The notes below the pieces were generated by a model, which searched no databases, had not been told where the DNA came from, and saw only the letters and a list, made by a program, of their open reading frames with translations. 64,000 nucleotides of DNA, taken from Cherax quadricarinatus. Taxonomy: Eukaryota; Arthropoda; Malacostraca; Decapoda; Parastacidae. Location: contig NC_091311.1 in assembly GCF_038502225.1 (NCBI RefSeq), positions 35,652,084 through 35,716,083 of the forward strand, given 5' to 3'. Every line of letters begins with the position of its first letter. Within the stretch, counting starts at the first letter, position 1. The translations under genes were made by a program, and so were the position numbers. Of this stretch, positions 1 through 11,880 are shown piece by piece.

Positions 1-2350
1 GCACGCACTGCATCAGTCAGTAACACTCACATACACTGCATCAGTCAGTCACACTCACACACTGCATCAGTCAGTAACACTCACACACTGCATCAGTCAG
101 TTACACTCACACACACTGCATCAGTCAGTAACACTCACATACACTGCATCAGTCAGTAACACTCACACACACTGCATCAGTCAGTAACACTCACACACTG
201 CATCAGTCAGTAACACTCACATACACTGTATCAGTCAGTAACACTCACATACTCTGCATCAGTCAGTAACACTCACACACACTGCATCAGTCAGTAACAC
301 TCACATACACTGCATCAGTCAGTAACACTCACACACACTGCATCAGTCAGTAACACTCACACAATGCATCAGTCAGTAACACTCACATACACTGCATCAG
401 ACAGTAACACTCACACACTGAATCAGTCAGTAACACTCACACACACTGCATCAGTCAGTAACACTCACACTCTGCATCAGTCAGTAACACTCACACACAC
501 TGCATCAGTCAGTAACACTCACATACACTGCATCAGTCAGTAACACTCACACACTGCATCAGTCAGTAACACTCACACACACTGCATCAGTCAGTAACAC
601 TCACACACACTGCATCAGTCAGTAACACTCACACACTGCATCAGTCAGTAACACTCACATACACTGCATCAGTCAGTAACACTCACACACTGCATCAGTC
701 AGTAACACTCACACTCTGCATCAGTCAGTAACACTCACACACACTGCATCAGTCAGTCACACTCACACACACTGCATCAGTCAGTAACACTCACATACTC
801 TGCATCAGTCAGTCACACTCACACACACATTGCATCAGTCACTAACACTCACACACACACACTGCATCAGTCAGTAACACTCACACACTGCATCAGTCAG
901 TAAAACTCACACACTGCATCAGTCAGTAACACTCACACACTGCATCAGTCAGTAACACTCACACGCACTGCATCAGTCAGTAACACTCACACACTGCATC
1001 AGTCAGTAACACTCACATACACTGCATCAGTCAGTAACACTCACACACTGCATCAGTCAGTAACACTCACACACTGCATCAGTCAGTAACACTCACACTC
1101 TGCATCAGTCAGTAACACTCACACTGCATCAGTCAGTAACACTCACACACTGCATCAGTCAGTAACACTCACACACACTGCATCAGTCAGTAACACTCAC
1201 ACACTGCATCAGTCAGTAACACTCACACACTGCATCAGTCAGTAACACTCACACACACTGCATCAGTCAGTAACACTCACATACACTGCATCAGCCAGTC
1301 ACACTCACACACTGCATCAGTCAGTAACACTCACACACTGCATCAGTCAGTAACACTCACACACTGCATCAGTCAGTAACACTCACACACTGCATCAGTC
1401 AGTAACACTCACATACACTGCATCAGTCAGTAACACTCACACACTGCATCAGTCAGTAACACTCACTCTGCATAAGTCAGTAACACTCACACACACACTG
1501 CATCAGTCAGTAACACTCACACACTGCATCAGTCAGTAACACTCACACACACTGTATCAGTCAGTAACACTCACACTCTGCATCAGTCAGTAACACTCAT
1601 ATACACTGTATCAGTCAGTAACACTCACACTCTGCATCAGTCAGTAACACCCATATACACAGTATCAGTCAGTAACACTTACAAACTCTGCATCAGTCGG
1701 TAACGCTCACACACTGCATCAGTCAGTAACACTCACACACTGCATCAGTCAGTAACACTCACACACTGCATCAGTCAGTAACACTCACACACTGCATCAG
1801 TCAGTAACACTCACACACACTGCATCAGTCAGTAACACTCACACACTGCATCAGTCAGTAACACTCACACACTGCATCAGTCAGTAACACTCACACACAC
1901 TGCATCAGTCAGTAACACTCACACACTGCATCAGTCAGTAACACTCACACACTGCATCAGTCAGTAACACTCACACACACTGCATCAGTCAGTAACACTC
2001 ACACACACTGCATCAGTCAGTAACACTCACACACTGCATCAGTCAGTAACACTCACACACACTGCATCAGTCAGTAACACTCACACACTGCATCAGTCAG
2101 TAACACTCACACACACACACACTGCATCAGTCAGTAACACTCACACACACACACACTGCATCAGTCAGTAACACTCACACACACACACACTGCATCAGTC
2201 AGTAACACTCACACACACTGCATCAGTCAGTAACACTCACCCACACTGCATCAGTCAGTAACACTCACACACTGCATCAGTCAGTAACACTCACACACTG
2301 CATCAGTCAGTAACACTCACACACTGCATCAGTCAGTAACACCCACACAC
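1..2350. repeat. 26-bp CA-rich satellite array, left part
   Basis: Tandem array whose unit reads TGCATCAGTCAGTAACACTC followed by a short variable CA run, giving units of mostly 24, 26 or 28 bp. The CA run is the main source of length variation (for example the long CA spacers near 2105-2195). Point variants such as TGTATCAG, CATAAGTC and CTCTGCATC recur in several units, so groups of units have been copied together. The array starts before the window edge. Short open frames in it are translations of the repeat and are not genes. Confidence 0.97.
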
Positions 2351-3195
2351 AGATGAGGATGAGGCAGGACTGCAAAGAGACCTGGACAGGCTGGACATGT
2401 GGTCCAGAAACTGGCTTCTCGAATTCAACCCTGCCAAATGCAAAGTCATGAAGATTGGGGAGGGGCAAAGAAGACCGCAGACAGAGTATAGGCTTGGTGG
2501 ACAAAGACTACAGACCTCGCTCAGGGAGAAAGACCTTGGGGTGACCATAACACCGAGCACGTCACCGGAGGCACACGTCAACCAAATAACTGCTGCAGCA
2601 TACGGGCGCCTGGCAAACCTGAGAATAGCGTTCCTATACCTTAATAAGGAATCGTTCAAGACACTGTACACTGTGTATGTTAGGCCCATACTGGAGCATG
2701 CAGCACCAATCTGGAACCCACACCTGGTCAAGCACGTCAAGAAGTTAGAGAAAGTACAAAGGTTTGCAACAAGGCTAGTCCCAGAGCTCAGGGGAATGTC
2801 GTACTAGGAAAGGTTGAGGGAAATCGGACTGACGACACTGGAGGACAGAAGGGTCAGGGGAGACATGATAACGACATACAAGATACTTCGGGGAATTGAC
2901 AAGGTGGGCAGAGATAAGATGTTCCAGAGAGGGGACACATAAACAAGGGGTCACAACTGGAAGCTGAAGACTCAGACGAGTCACTTGGACGTTAGGAAGT
3001 ATTTCTTCAGTCATAGAGTCGTCAGGAAGTAGAATAGCCTAGCAAGTGAAGTAGTGGAGGCAGGAACCATACATAGTTTTAAGAAGAGGTATGACAAAGC
3101 TCAGGAAGCAGAGAGGGAGAGGACTCAGTAGCGATCAGTGAAGAGGCGGGGCCAGGAGCTGAGTCTCGACCCCTGCAACCACAATTAGGTGAGTA
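2351..3195 (+). mobile_element. 5'-truncated non-LTR retrotransposon (LINE) remnant
   Basis: A single complex island inside the 26-bp satellite. It starts abruptly in the C-terminal part of a reverse transcriptase, just downstream of where the catalytic YxDD block would lie, and ends with a short untranslated tail (3132-3195) that finishes in AATTAGGTGAGTAC. This is the normal shape of a LINE copy truncated at its 5' end by incomplete reverse transcription. The layout after the RT core (WLLEFNPAKCKVM, LGVTI, VRPILEHA, the QRFATRLVP linker, RGDMITTYKIL, RKYFFSHRVV) is that of CR1/Jockey-superfamily LINEs; I cannot fix the clade. Removing the element rejoins the satellite cleanly, so it inserted into an existing array. 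Confidence 0.9.
2352..3131 (+). pseudogene. LINE reverse transcriptase C-terminal fragment, three internal stops
   Basis: One reading frame runs from 2352 to a terminal TAG at 3129-3131, about 259 codons. It is broken by in-frame stops at 2805-2807 (TAG), 2940-2942 (TAA) and 3030-3032 (TAG) but has no frameshift. The first intact piece starts at the Met at 2397 and gives 136 residues. It covers the RT thumb and the conserved C-terminal region, including WLLEFNPAKCKVM, then VRPILEHAAPIW, then LEKVQRFATRLVPELR. After the first stop the frame continues with EERLREIGL, RRVRGDMITTYKIL and DVRKYFFSHRVV. The upstream endonuclease, fingers and catalytic palm are absent, so the copy cannot move by itself. 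Stops without indels suggest fairly recent decay by point mutation. Confidence 0.9.
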
Positions 3196-4305
3196 CACTG
3201 CATCAGTCAGTAACACTCACACACACTGCATCAGTCAGTAATACTCACACACTGCATCAGTCAGTAACACTCACACACACTGCATCAGTCAGTAACACTC
3301 ACACACTGCATCAGTCAGTAACACTCACACACACTGCATCAGTCAGTAACACTCACACACACTGCATCAGTCAGTAACACCAACACACACTGCATCAGTC
3401 AGTAATACTCACACACACTCCATCAGTCAGTAACACTCACACACTGCATCAGTCAGTAAAACTCACACACACTCCATCAGTCAGTAATACTCACACACTG
3501 CATCAGTCAGTAACACTCACACACTGCATCAGTCAGTAAAACTCACACACACTCCATCAGTCAGTAATACTCACACACTGCATCAGTCAGTAACACTCAC
3601 ACACTGCATCAGTCAGTAAAACTCACACACTGCATCAGTCAGTAATACTCACACACTGCATCAGTCAGTAACACTCACACACTGCATTAGTCAGTAACAC
3701 TCACATTCTCTGCATCAGTCAGTAACACTCACACACTGCATTAGTCAGTAACACTCACACACTGCATTAGTCAGTAACACTCACACACACTACATCAGTC
3801 AGTAACACTCACACATATTGTATCAGTCAGTAACACCCACACACACTGCATCAGTCGGTAACGCTCACACACACTACATCAGTCAGTAACACTCACACAC
3901 ACTACATCAGTCAGTAACACTCACACACACTGCATCAGTCAGTAACACCCACACACACTGCATCAGTCAGTAACACTCACACACACTACATCAGTCAGTA
4001 ACACTCACACACACACACACTGCATCAGTCAGTAACACACACACTGTATCAGTCAGTAACACTCACACACACTGCATCAGTCAGTAACACTCACACACAC
4101 TGCATCAGTCAGTAACACTCACACACACTGCATCAGTCAGTAACACTCTCACACTGCATCAGTCAGTCACACTCACACACTGCATCAGTCAGTCACACTC
4201 ACACACTGCATCAGACAGTAACACTCACACACACTGCATCAGTCAGTAACACACACACTGCATCAGTCAGTCACACTCACACACACATTGCATCAGCCAT
4301 TAACA

Positions 4306-4350
<45 letters not shown>

Positions 4351-5510
4351 TCAGTCAGTAACACTCAAACACACTGCACCAGTCAGTAACACTCACACAC
4401 TGCATCAGTCAGTCACACTCACACACTGCATCAGACAGTAACACTCACACACACTGCATCAGTCAGTAACACTCACACACTGCATCAGTCAGTAACACTC
4501 ACACACACTGTATCAGCCAGTAACACTCACACACTCTGCATAAGTCAGTAACACTCACACACTGCATAAGTCAGTAACACTCACACACTGCATAAGTCAG
4601 TAACACTCACACACACTGTATCAGCCAGTAACACTCACACACTCTGCATAAGTCAGTAACACTCACACACAATGCATAAGTCAGTAACACTCACACACAC
4701 TACATCAGTCAGTAACACTCACACATATTGTATCAGTCAGTAACACCCACACACACTGCATCAGGCGGTAACGCTCGCACACACTGCATCAGTCAGTAAC
4801 ACACACTGCATCAGTCAGTAACACTCACACACACTGCATCAGTCAGTAACACTCACACACTGCATCAGTCAGTAACACTCACACACACTGTATCAGCCAG
4901 TAACACTCACACACTCTGCATAAGTCAGTAACACTCACACACTGCATAAGTCAGTAACACTCACACACTGCATAAGTCAGTAACACTCACACACACTGTA
5001 TCAGCCAGTAACACTCACACACTCTGCATAAGTCAGTAACACTCACACACAATGCATAAGTCAGTAACACTCACACACACTACATCAGTCAGTAACACTC
5101 ACACATATTGTATCAGTCAGTAACACCCACACACTGCATCAGGCGGTAACGCTCGCACACACTGCATCAGTCAGTAACACTCACACACTGCATCAGTCAG
5201 TAACACTCACACACACTGCATCAGTCAGTAACACTCACACACTGCATTAGTCAGTAACACTCACACACACTGCATCAGTCAGTAACATTTGCACACACTG
5301 CATCAGTCAGTAACACTCACACACTGCATCAGTCAGTAACACTCACACACACTGCATCAGTCAGTAACATTTGCACACACTGCATCAGTCAGTAACACTC
5401 ACACACTGCATCAGTCAGTAACACTCACACACTGCATCAGTCAGTAACACTCACACACACTGCATCAGTCAGTAACATTTGCACACACTGCATCAGTCAG
5501 TAACACACTC
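3195..5510. repeat. 26-bp CA-rich satellite array, right part
   Basis: Continuation of the same satellite after the LINE. It is more diverged than the left part: units with CATAAGTC, GTATCAGCC, AACATTTGC and ACATATTGTATC variants appear in blocks. A block of about 300 bp beginning at 4509 is repeated at 4889 (offset about 380 bp) with the same ordered set of variants. A pure CA run lies near 4307-4346. Left and right parts together hold very roughly 170 units. Confidence 0.96.
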
Positions 5511-5690
5511 ACAGTCTATCAGTCAGTGACACACAGTCCACCCGTCAACAACACACATTCTGTCAGTCAACGTACAGTCTATCAACCAACAACACACTCA
5601 CAGTCTATCAGTCAACAACACATTCACAGTCTATCAGTCAGTAACACAGTCCACCCGTCAACAACACACAGTGTATCAGTCAACAGGTGT
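5511..5690. repeat. decayed edge of the 26-bp satellite
   Basis: Degenerate units in which the CATCAGTCAGTAACACTC core changes to CTATCAGTCA/CAACAACACA and CACCCGTCAACAACACA variants. Decay of this type is expected at the margin of an array, where unequal exchange no longer homogenises units. Confidence 0.85.
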
Positions 5691-6722
5691 ATATGAAAGA
5701 CATGGCTGGAGGATCTTTGTAATATTTTTATTTTTCTGAGGTGCGAGTTAAACTGTTGACATATTTATCACCTACATAGCGCCTCTTGCAAACTTTGTAT
5801 CATAACCGACAAGAAGAAAAAATTGAGCTCAGATCCACAGTCAGTATTTTGCATCATACAAAGTTTACTTATGCAATGATAAACACACTAGAGATTACAC
5901 TGAGCTCAATATAAAGAAGGTGAACAATCATTCAAAGACTTGAGATACTGTATACAGTATATATGTACACGGAGAGGTTTGTGTCTCCCTGTGTATCTGC
6001 ACCAAATAGATTACTTTGATTCCTGTTTTAGGGATTAGAGTATTTTTCGTTGGTGGCGAACAGGTGACGTGCAACCTTAATGACCTTTGTGTAGTCGAAA
6101 GGCTTTTAAATCCCATTAACCAACCAACTATGGTAGAGACACAAGCCACTCGACCAGCAGACTTAGTGTTCACCAGGTATTATCCATTTATATGCACGAG
6201 TTGACCTTGAAAATATGGGCTGTTTTTTTAAGCTAATGTATTTACAACTGATGCATTTTGAATGAGTGACTGGAAATAATGACCACCGATAAAAATGCTG
6301 GAACACAGAGTCTCTACTAAGTTCATTATGCTAATTCACTCCTTGCTACACGTTGCTAGAAGCTCGCTAAGTTCTCGCTACACGTTGCCAGTAGCTGGGC
6401 ACCTCTTCTCTACACGTTTGCCAGGATCTCGTTAACTCCTCGCTGGCTAGTGAAGGCGTCTTCTCACTGAGGCGAGGCCTCTCTGTCGTCCATCCTGGCT
6501 TCTCTGACACAACCTGTAGCAAACATAGGTTTGTGTAAGCATAATTTTTTAACCAAAGTTAACATAGTTACCCTTCCAACCTTGCTAAAATTAACGTCAA
6601 ATACAAAAATCTAATTGTTTGTAACTTTATTTGGCAATATTAATGCCAACATATGACATTATAATGTTTAGAAGGATTTAGATCAATATTCTTCACCTTA
6701 ATTCAATCCCGATAACAATTTA
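5691..6722. other. complex single-copy-looking DNA, no gene recognised
   Basis: AT-rich sequence with no tandem structure. Two overlapping short open frames on opposite strands (6016-6204 plus, 5928-6173 minus) show no known domain and no splice context I can support. Around 6300-6470 a motif like CTACACGTTGCYAG with nearby CTCGCTAAGTTC occurs three times, in degenerate form. Nothing else is supportable. Confidence 0.6.
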
Positions 6723-6795
6723 GAGCCGGGACTCGTGGCTCAGTGGTGCATCCTTGGGACTGTTATATGCCTGGACCGCAGATCGAGTCTCCATC
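6723..6795 (+). mobile_element. tRNA-like SINE head with A and B boxes
   Basis: The segment carries an RNA polymerase III A box, TGGCTCAGTGG at 6736-6746, and a B box, GATCGAGTC at 6781-6789. Their starts are 45 bp apart, as in a tRNA gene. The expected 3' acceptor strand is missing: a C-run (about 6799-6807) follows instead of a sequence complementary to the 5' GAGCCGG. I therefore read it as a tRNA-derived SINE head or tRNA pseudogene, not a working tRNA. No clear SINE tail or target duplication was identified; the ATA microsatellite about 300 bp downstream could be unrelated. Confidence 0.55.
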
Positions 6796-7080
6796 ATCCC
6801 CCCCCCCGTTCAGTCTTCTATTGATTCATGGTTAAAAAAAATCATTCTTAGACTCACGTAGACCGGACGTCTTCTCTCTCTGCACTCGGTGCCAGCCACA
6901 ACGGTTCCGTAGATCAGGATGCCTTCTCTCACCACTCACACACTGCCTGGGGCTGTAAGGGAAGAGTCCACCGACACTGTCACCTTTGGAAGTGCTGCCG
7001 ATGGTGTCCCTTTTCGATAGACTTTTCACCAAAGTAATTTATCTTACAGTTATTATTAAAGTGATACTCCTACCACTGCT
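6796..7080. other. complex DNA between SINE-like head and microsatellite, no gene
   Basis: No tandem structure and no recognisable coding segment. The minus-strand open frame at 6832-7032 is short and shows no known motif. Confidence 0.5.
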
Positions 7081-7373
<293 letters not shown>

Positions 7374-7402
<29 letters not shown>

Positions 7403-7407
7403 AAGAA
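7374..7407. repeat. short (GAA)n tract at the start of the purine field
   Basis: The ATA run changes directly into GAA repeats by a T-to-G switch at every third base. This is the left boundary of the long purine-rich region. Direct conversion of one trinucleotide repeat into another suggests point mutation followed by slippage. Confidence 0.95.
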
Positions 7408-7819
7408 ATTAAAGAAAAGAAGAGTGAGGAAATTAAAGTAACAGAAGAAAGAAGGAATTAAGTATCAAAAGCTCGTAGGAAATGAATTAACAGTAGGGTG
7501 GAGGAAGAAAAGTAACAGAAGGGAGAAGGAAATACAACAACAGAAGGATGAAGAAAGTAAAGTAACAGAAGAGTGAAGGAAATAAAGGAACAGAAGGTCG
7601 AAGGAAGTAAAGCAACAGAAGGGAGAAGGAATTAAGTAACAGAAGTGTGAAGGAATTAAAGTAACAGTAGGGTGAAGGAAGGAAAGAAACAGAAGGGACA
7701 AGGAAGTAACAGAAGAGAAGAATGAAGGAAAAAAGTAACAGAAAGGTGAAGGAAAAGAACAGAAGGGAGAAGGAATGAAAAGAAAAAAAAGGTGAAGGAA
7801 AAATTATAACAGAAGAGTA
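7408..7819. repeat. diverged purine minisatellite, about 25-28 bp
   Basis: Loose repeats of AACAGAAGGG, then GAAGGAA, then TAAAGT-type sequence. The period varies, and CAGAAG recurs in almost every unit. It grades into the regular 20-bp array to the right, whose AAGGAAGTAAAG motif is already visible here. Confidence 0.75.
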
Positions 7820-10800
7820 TAGGAAGTAAAGAAAGGGTGAAGGAAGTAAAGGAAGGGTGAAGGAAGTAAAGGAAGGATGAAAGAAGTAAAGGAAGGATGA
7901 AGGAAGTAAAGGAAGGATGAAGGAAGTAAAGGAAGTATGAAGGAAGTAAAGGAAGGATTAAGGAAGTAAAGGAAGGATGAAGGAAGTAAAGGAAGGATGA
8001 AGGAAGTAAAGGAAGGATGAAGGAAGTAAAGGAAGGATGAAGGAAGTAAAGGAAGTATGAAGGAAGTAAAGGAAGGATGAAGGAAGTAAAGGAAGGATTA
8101 AGGAAGTAAAGGAAGGATGAAGGAAGTAAAGGAAGGATGAAGGAAGTAAAGGAAGTATGAAGGAAGTAAAGGAAGTATGAAGGAAGTAAAGGAAGGATGA
8201 AGGAAGTAAAGGAAGGATGAAGGAAGTAAAGGAAGTATGAAGGAAGTAAAGGAAGGATGAAGGAAGTAAAGGAAGGGTGAAGGAAGTAAATGAAGGATGA
8301 AGGAAGTAAAGGAAGGGTGAAGTAAATAATGAGAAGGGTGAAGGAAGTAAAGAAAGGGTGAAGGAAGTAAAGAAATGGTGAAGGAAGTAAAGAAAGGGTG
8401 AAGGAAGTAAAGAAATGGTGAAGGAAGTAAAGAAAGGGTGAAGGAAGTAAAGGAAGGGTGAAGGGAGTAAAGAAAGGGTGAAGGAAGTAAAGAAAGGGTG
8501 AAGGAAGTAAAGGAAGGGGAAAGGAAGTAAGGAAAGGGTGAAGGAAGTAAAGAAAGGGTGAATGAAGTAAAGAAAGGGTGAAGGAAGTAAAGAAAGGGTG
8601 AAGGAAGTACAGGAAGAGTGAAAGAAGTAAAGAAAGGGTGAAAGAAGTAAAGAAAGGGTGAAAGATATAAAGAAAGGGTGAAGGAAGTAAAGAAAGGGTG
8701 AAGGAAGTAAAGAAAGGGTGAAGGAAGTAAAGAAAGGGTGAAGGAAGTAAAGAAAGGGTGAAGGAAGTAAAGAAAGGGTGAAGGAAATAAAGGAAGGGTG
8801 AAGGAAGTAAAGAAAGGGTGAAGTAAAGAAAGGGTGAAGGAAGTAAAGAAAGGATGAAGGAAGTAAAGGAAGGGTGAAAGAAGTAAAGAAAGGGTGAAAG
8901 AAGTAAAGAAAGGGTGAAAGAAGTAAAGAAAATGTGAAAGAAGTAAAGAAAGGGTGAAGGAAGTAAAGAAAGGGTGAAGTAAAGAAAGGGTGAAGGAAGT
9001 AAAGAAAGGGTGAAAGAAGTAAAGAAAGGGTGAAGGAAGTAAAGAAAGGGTGAAGTAAAGAAAGGGTGAATGAAGTAAAGAAAGGGTGAAAGAAGTAAAG
9101 AAAGGGTGAAGGAAGTAAAGAAAGGGTGAAGGAAGTAAAGAAAGGGTGAAGGAAGTAAAGGAGGGGTGAAGTAAGAAAGGGTGAAGGAAGTAAAGAAAGG
9201 GTGAAGTAAAGAAAGGGTGAAGGAAGTAAATGAAGGGTGATGGAAGTAAAGAAAGGGTGAAGGAAGTAAAGGAAGGATGAAGGAAGTAAAGAAAGGGTGA
9301 AGGAAGTAAAGGAAAGGTAAAGGAAGTAAAGAAAGGATAAAGGAAGTAAAGAGAGGGTGAAGGAAGTAAAGGAAGGGTGAAGTAAAGGAAGGGTGAAGGA
9401 AGTAAAGAAAGGGTGAAGTAAAGAAAGGGTGAAGGAAGTAAAGAAAGGGTGAAGGAAATAAAGAAAGGGTGAAGGAAGTAACGAAAGCTTGAAGTAAAGA
9501 AAGGGTGAAGGAAGTAAAGGAAGGGTGAAGGAAGTAAAGGAAGGGTGAAGGAGGTAAATGAAGGGTGAAGGAAGTAAAGGAAGGGTGAAGGAAGTAAAGG
9601 AAGGGTGAAGGAAGTAAAGGAAATGTGAAGGAAGTAAAAGAAGGGTGAAGGAAGTAAAGGAAGGGTGAGGGAAGTAAAGGAAGGGTGAAGGAAGTAAAGG
9701 AAGGGTGAAGTAAAGAAAGGGTGAAGGAAGTAAAGAAAGGGTGAAGGAAATAAAGAAAGGGTGAAGGAAGCAAAGAAAGGGAGAAGTAAAGAAAGGGTGA
9801 AGGAAGTAAAGCAAGGGTGAAGGAAGTAAAGGAAGGGTGAAGGAAGTAAAGAAAGGGTGAAGGAAATAAAGAAAGGGTGAAGGAAGCAAAGAAAGGGAGA
9901 AGTAAAGGAAAGGTGAAGGAAGTAAAAGAAGGGTGAAGGAAGTAAAAGAAGTGTGAGGGAAGTAAAGGAAGGGTGAAGGAAGTAAAGGAAGGGTGAAGGA
10001 AGCAAAGAAAGGGTGAAGTAAAGAAAGAGTGAACGAAGTAAAGAAAAGGTGAAGTAAAGAAAGGGTGAAGGAAGTAAAGGAAGGGTGAAGGAAGTATAGA
10101 AAGTGTGAAGTAAAGAAAGGGTGAAGGAAGTAAAGGAAGGGTGAAGGAAGTAAAGAAAGGGTGAAGTAAAGAAAAGGTGAAGGAAGTAAAGGAAGGGTAA
10201 AGGAAGTAAAGAAAGGATGAAGGAAGTAAAGGAAGGGTGAAGGAAGTAAAGAAAGGGTGAAGTAAAGAAAGGGTGAAGGAAGTAAAGAAAGGGTGAAGGA
10301 AATAAAGAAAGGGTGAAGGAAGTAAAGAAAGGGTGAAGTAAAGAAAGGGTGAAGGAAGTAAAGGAAGGGTGAAGGAAGTAAAGGAAGGGTGAAGGAAGTA
10401 AACAAATGGTGAAGGAAGTAAAGGAAGGGTGAAGTAAAGGAAGGGTGAAGGAAGTAAAGAAAGGGTGAAGTAAAGAAAGGGTGAAGGAAGTAAAGAAAGG
10501 GTGAAGGAAGTAAAGGAAGGGTGAAGGAAGTAAAGAAAGGGTGAAGGAAGTAAAGAAAGGGTGAAGGAAGTAAAGGAAAGGTAAAGGAAGTAAAGAAAGG
10601 ATGAAGGAAGTAAAGAAAGGGTGAAGGAAGTAAAGGAAGGGTGAAGTAAAGGAAGGGTGAAGGAAGTAAAGAAAGGGTGAAGGAAGTAAAGGAAGGGTGA
10701 AGGAAGTAAAGGAAGGGTGAAGGAAGTAAACAAAGGGTGAAGGAAGTAAAGGAAAGGTAAAGGAAGTAAAGAAAGGATAAAGGAGGTAAAGAAAGGGTGA

Positions 10801-11375
10801 AGGAAGTAAAGGAAGGGTGAAGTAAAGGAAGGGTGAAGGAAGTAAAGAAAGGGTGAAGTAAAGAAAGGGTGAAGGAAGTAAAGAAAGGGTGAAGGAAATA
10901 AAGAAAGGGTGAAGGAAGTAAAGAAAGGATGAAGTAAAGGAAGGGTGAAGGAAGTAAAGGAAGGGTGAAGGAAGTAAAGGAAGGGTGAAGGAAGTAAAGG
11001 AAGGGTGAAGGAAGTAAAGGAAGGGTGAAGGAAGTAAAGGAAGGGTGAAGGAAGTAAAGGAAGGGTGAAGGAAGTAAAGGAAGGGTGAAGGAAGTAAAGG
11101 AAGGGTGAAGGAAGTAAAGGAAGGGTGAAGGAAGTAAAGGAAGGGTGAAGGAAGTAAAGGAAGGATGAAGGAAGTAAAGGAAGGGTGAAGTAAAGGAAGG
11201 GTGAAGGAAGTAAAGAAAGGGTGAAGTAAAGAAAGGGTAAAGGAAGTAAAGAAAGGGTGAAGGAAATAAAGAAAGGGTGAAGGAAGTAAAGGAAGGGTGA
11301 AGGAAGTAAAGGAAGGGTGAAGGAAGTAAAGGAAGGGTGAAGGAAGTAAAGGAAGGGTGAAGTAAAGAAAGAATG
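7820..11375. repeat. 20-bp purine satellite AGGAAGTAAAGGAAGGATGA
   Basis: About 3.5 kb of a 20-bp unit. The left 500 bp uses a GGAAGGATGA (or GGAAGTATGA) version; the rest uses AAAGGGTGA or GGAAGGGTGA versions. A 16-bp short unit lacking GAAG (TGAAGTAAAGAAAGGG) recurs many times from about 8820 on, usually within similar neighbouring units, so multi-unit blocks have been copied. Minus-strand open frames of more than 1000 codons cross it only because the sequence gives few stops when read as pyrimidine-rich codons; they are Phe/Leu/Ser/Pro-only low complexity and not genes. Confidence 0.97.
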
Positions 11376-11501
11376 AAGGAAGACACCAGAACGTGAAGAA
11401 ATTCTATCGAAGAAATGAAGATTTAATTTTAGAAAATAGACAGAAGAAACACATGAAAATAAAAGAAGAAAATGTTGGTGGATGGAGGAAAGAAAGAGAG
11501 A
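11376..11501. other. purine-rich spacer
   Basis: A-rich sequence without a clear period, between the 20-bp and 13-bp arrays. No gene seen. Confidence 0.6.
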
Positions 11502-11640
11502 AGTGGAGGAGAGAAGTGGAGGAGAGAAGTGGAGGAGAGAAGTGGAGGAGAGAAGTGGAGGAGAGAAGTATAGGAGAGAAGTGGAGGAGAGAAGTGGAGG
11601 AGAGAAGTGGAGGAGAGAAGTGGAGGAGAGAAGTAGATGG
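11502..11640. repeat. 13-bp array AGAAGTGGAGGAG
   Basis: About ten nearly identical 13-bp units, with one A-for-G variant (AGTATAGGAG) near 11568. The period is not divisible by three, so all three frames cycle and the open frames are artefacts. Confidence 0.95.
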
Positions 11641-11880
11641 TTGAAGGAAGACAACAGAAGAGAGTAAAAGAAGAATTGAGGGAATAAGCAGAAATTAAAA
11701 GAAATGAAACAGAATGGATGGAAGAAAATAAAGAAGGGAAGAGGAAGAAAAAACTGGGAGAAAGAAGAAAGAAATAGAGGACAGAGAGAGTTATGGAAGG
11801 GATGAAAGAAGGAAAAAATGAGTAAATAAAGAAAGAAAAGGAAAATTTTAAAAACAACAAAAAAGAGAGTAAGGAGACAG
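11641..11880. other. purine-rich spacer without clear period
   Basis: A/G-rich sequence with scattered GAAG and GGAAG motifs. No tandem unit could be defined and no gene seen. Confidence 0.6.

Noticed and set aside
1..5510. Telomeric or subtelomeric arthropod repeat
   Set aside because: The unit does not contain TTAGG or TTAGGG repeats; it is an unrelated 26-bp satellite.
6723..6795. Functional tRNA gene
   Set aside because: A and B boxes are present, but the 3' acceptor strand does not pair with the 5' end and no plausible anticodon stem-loop is clear.
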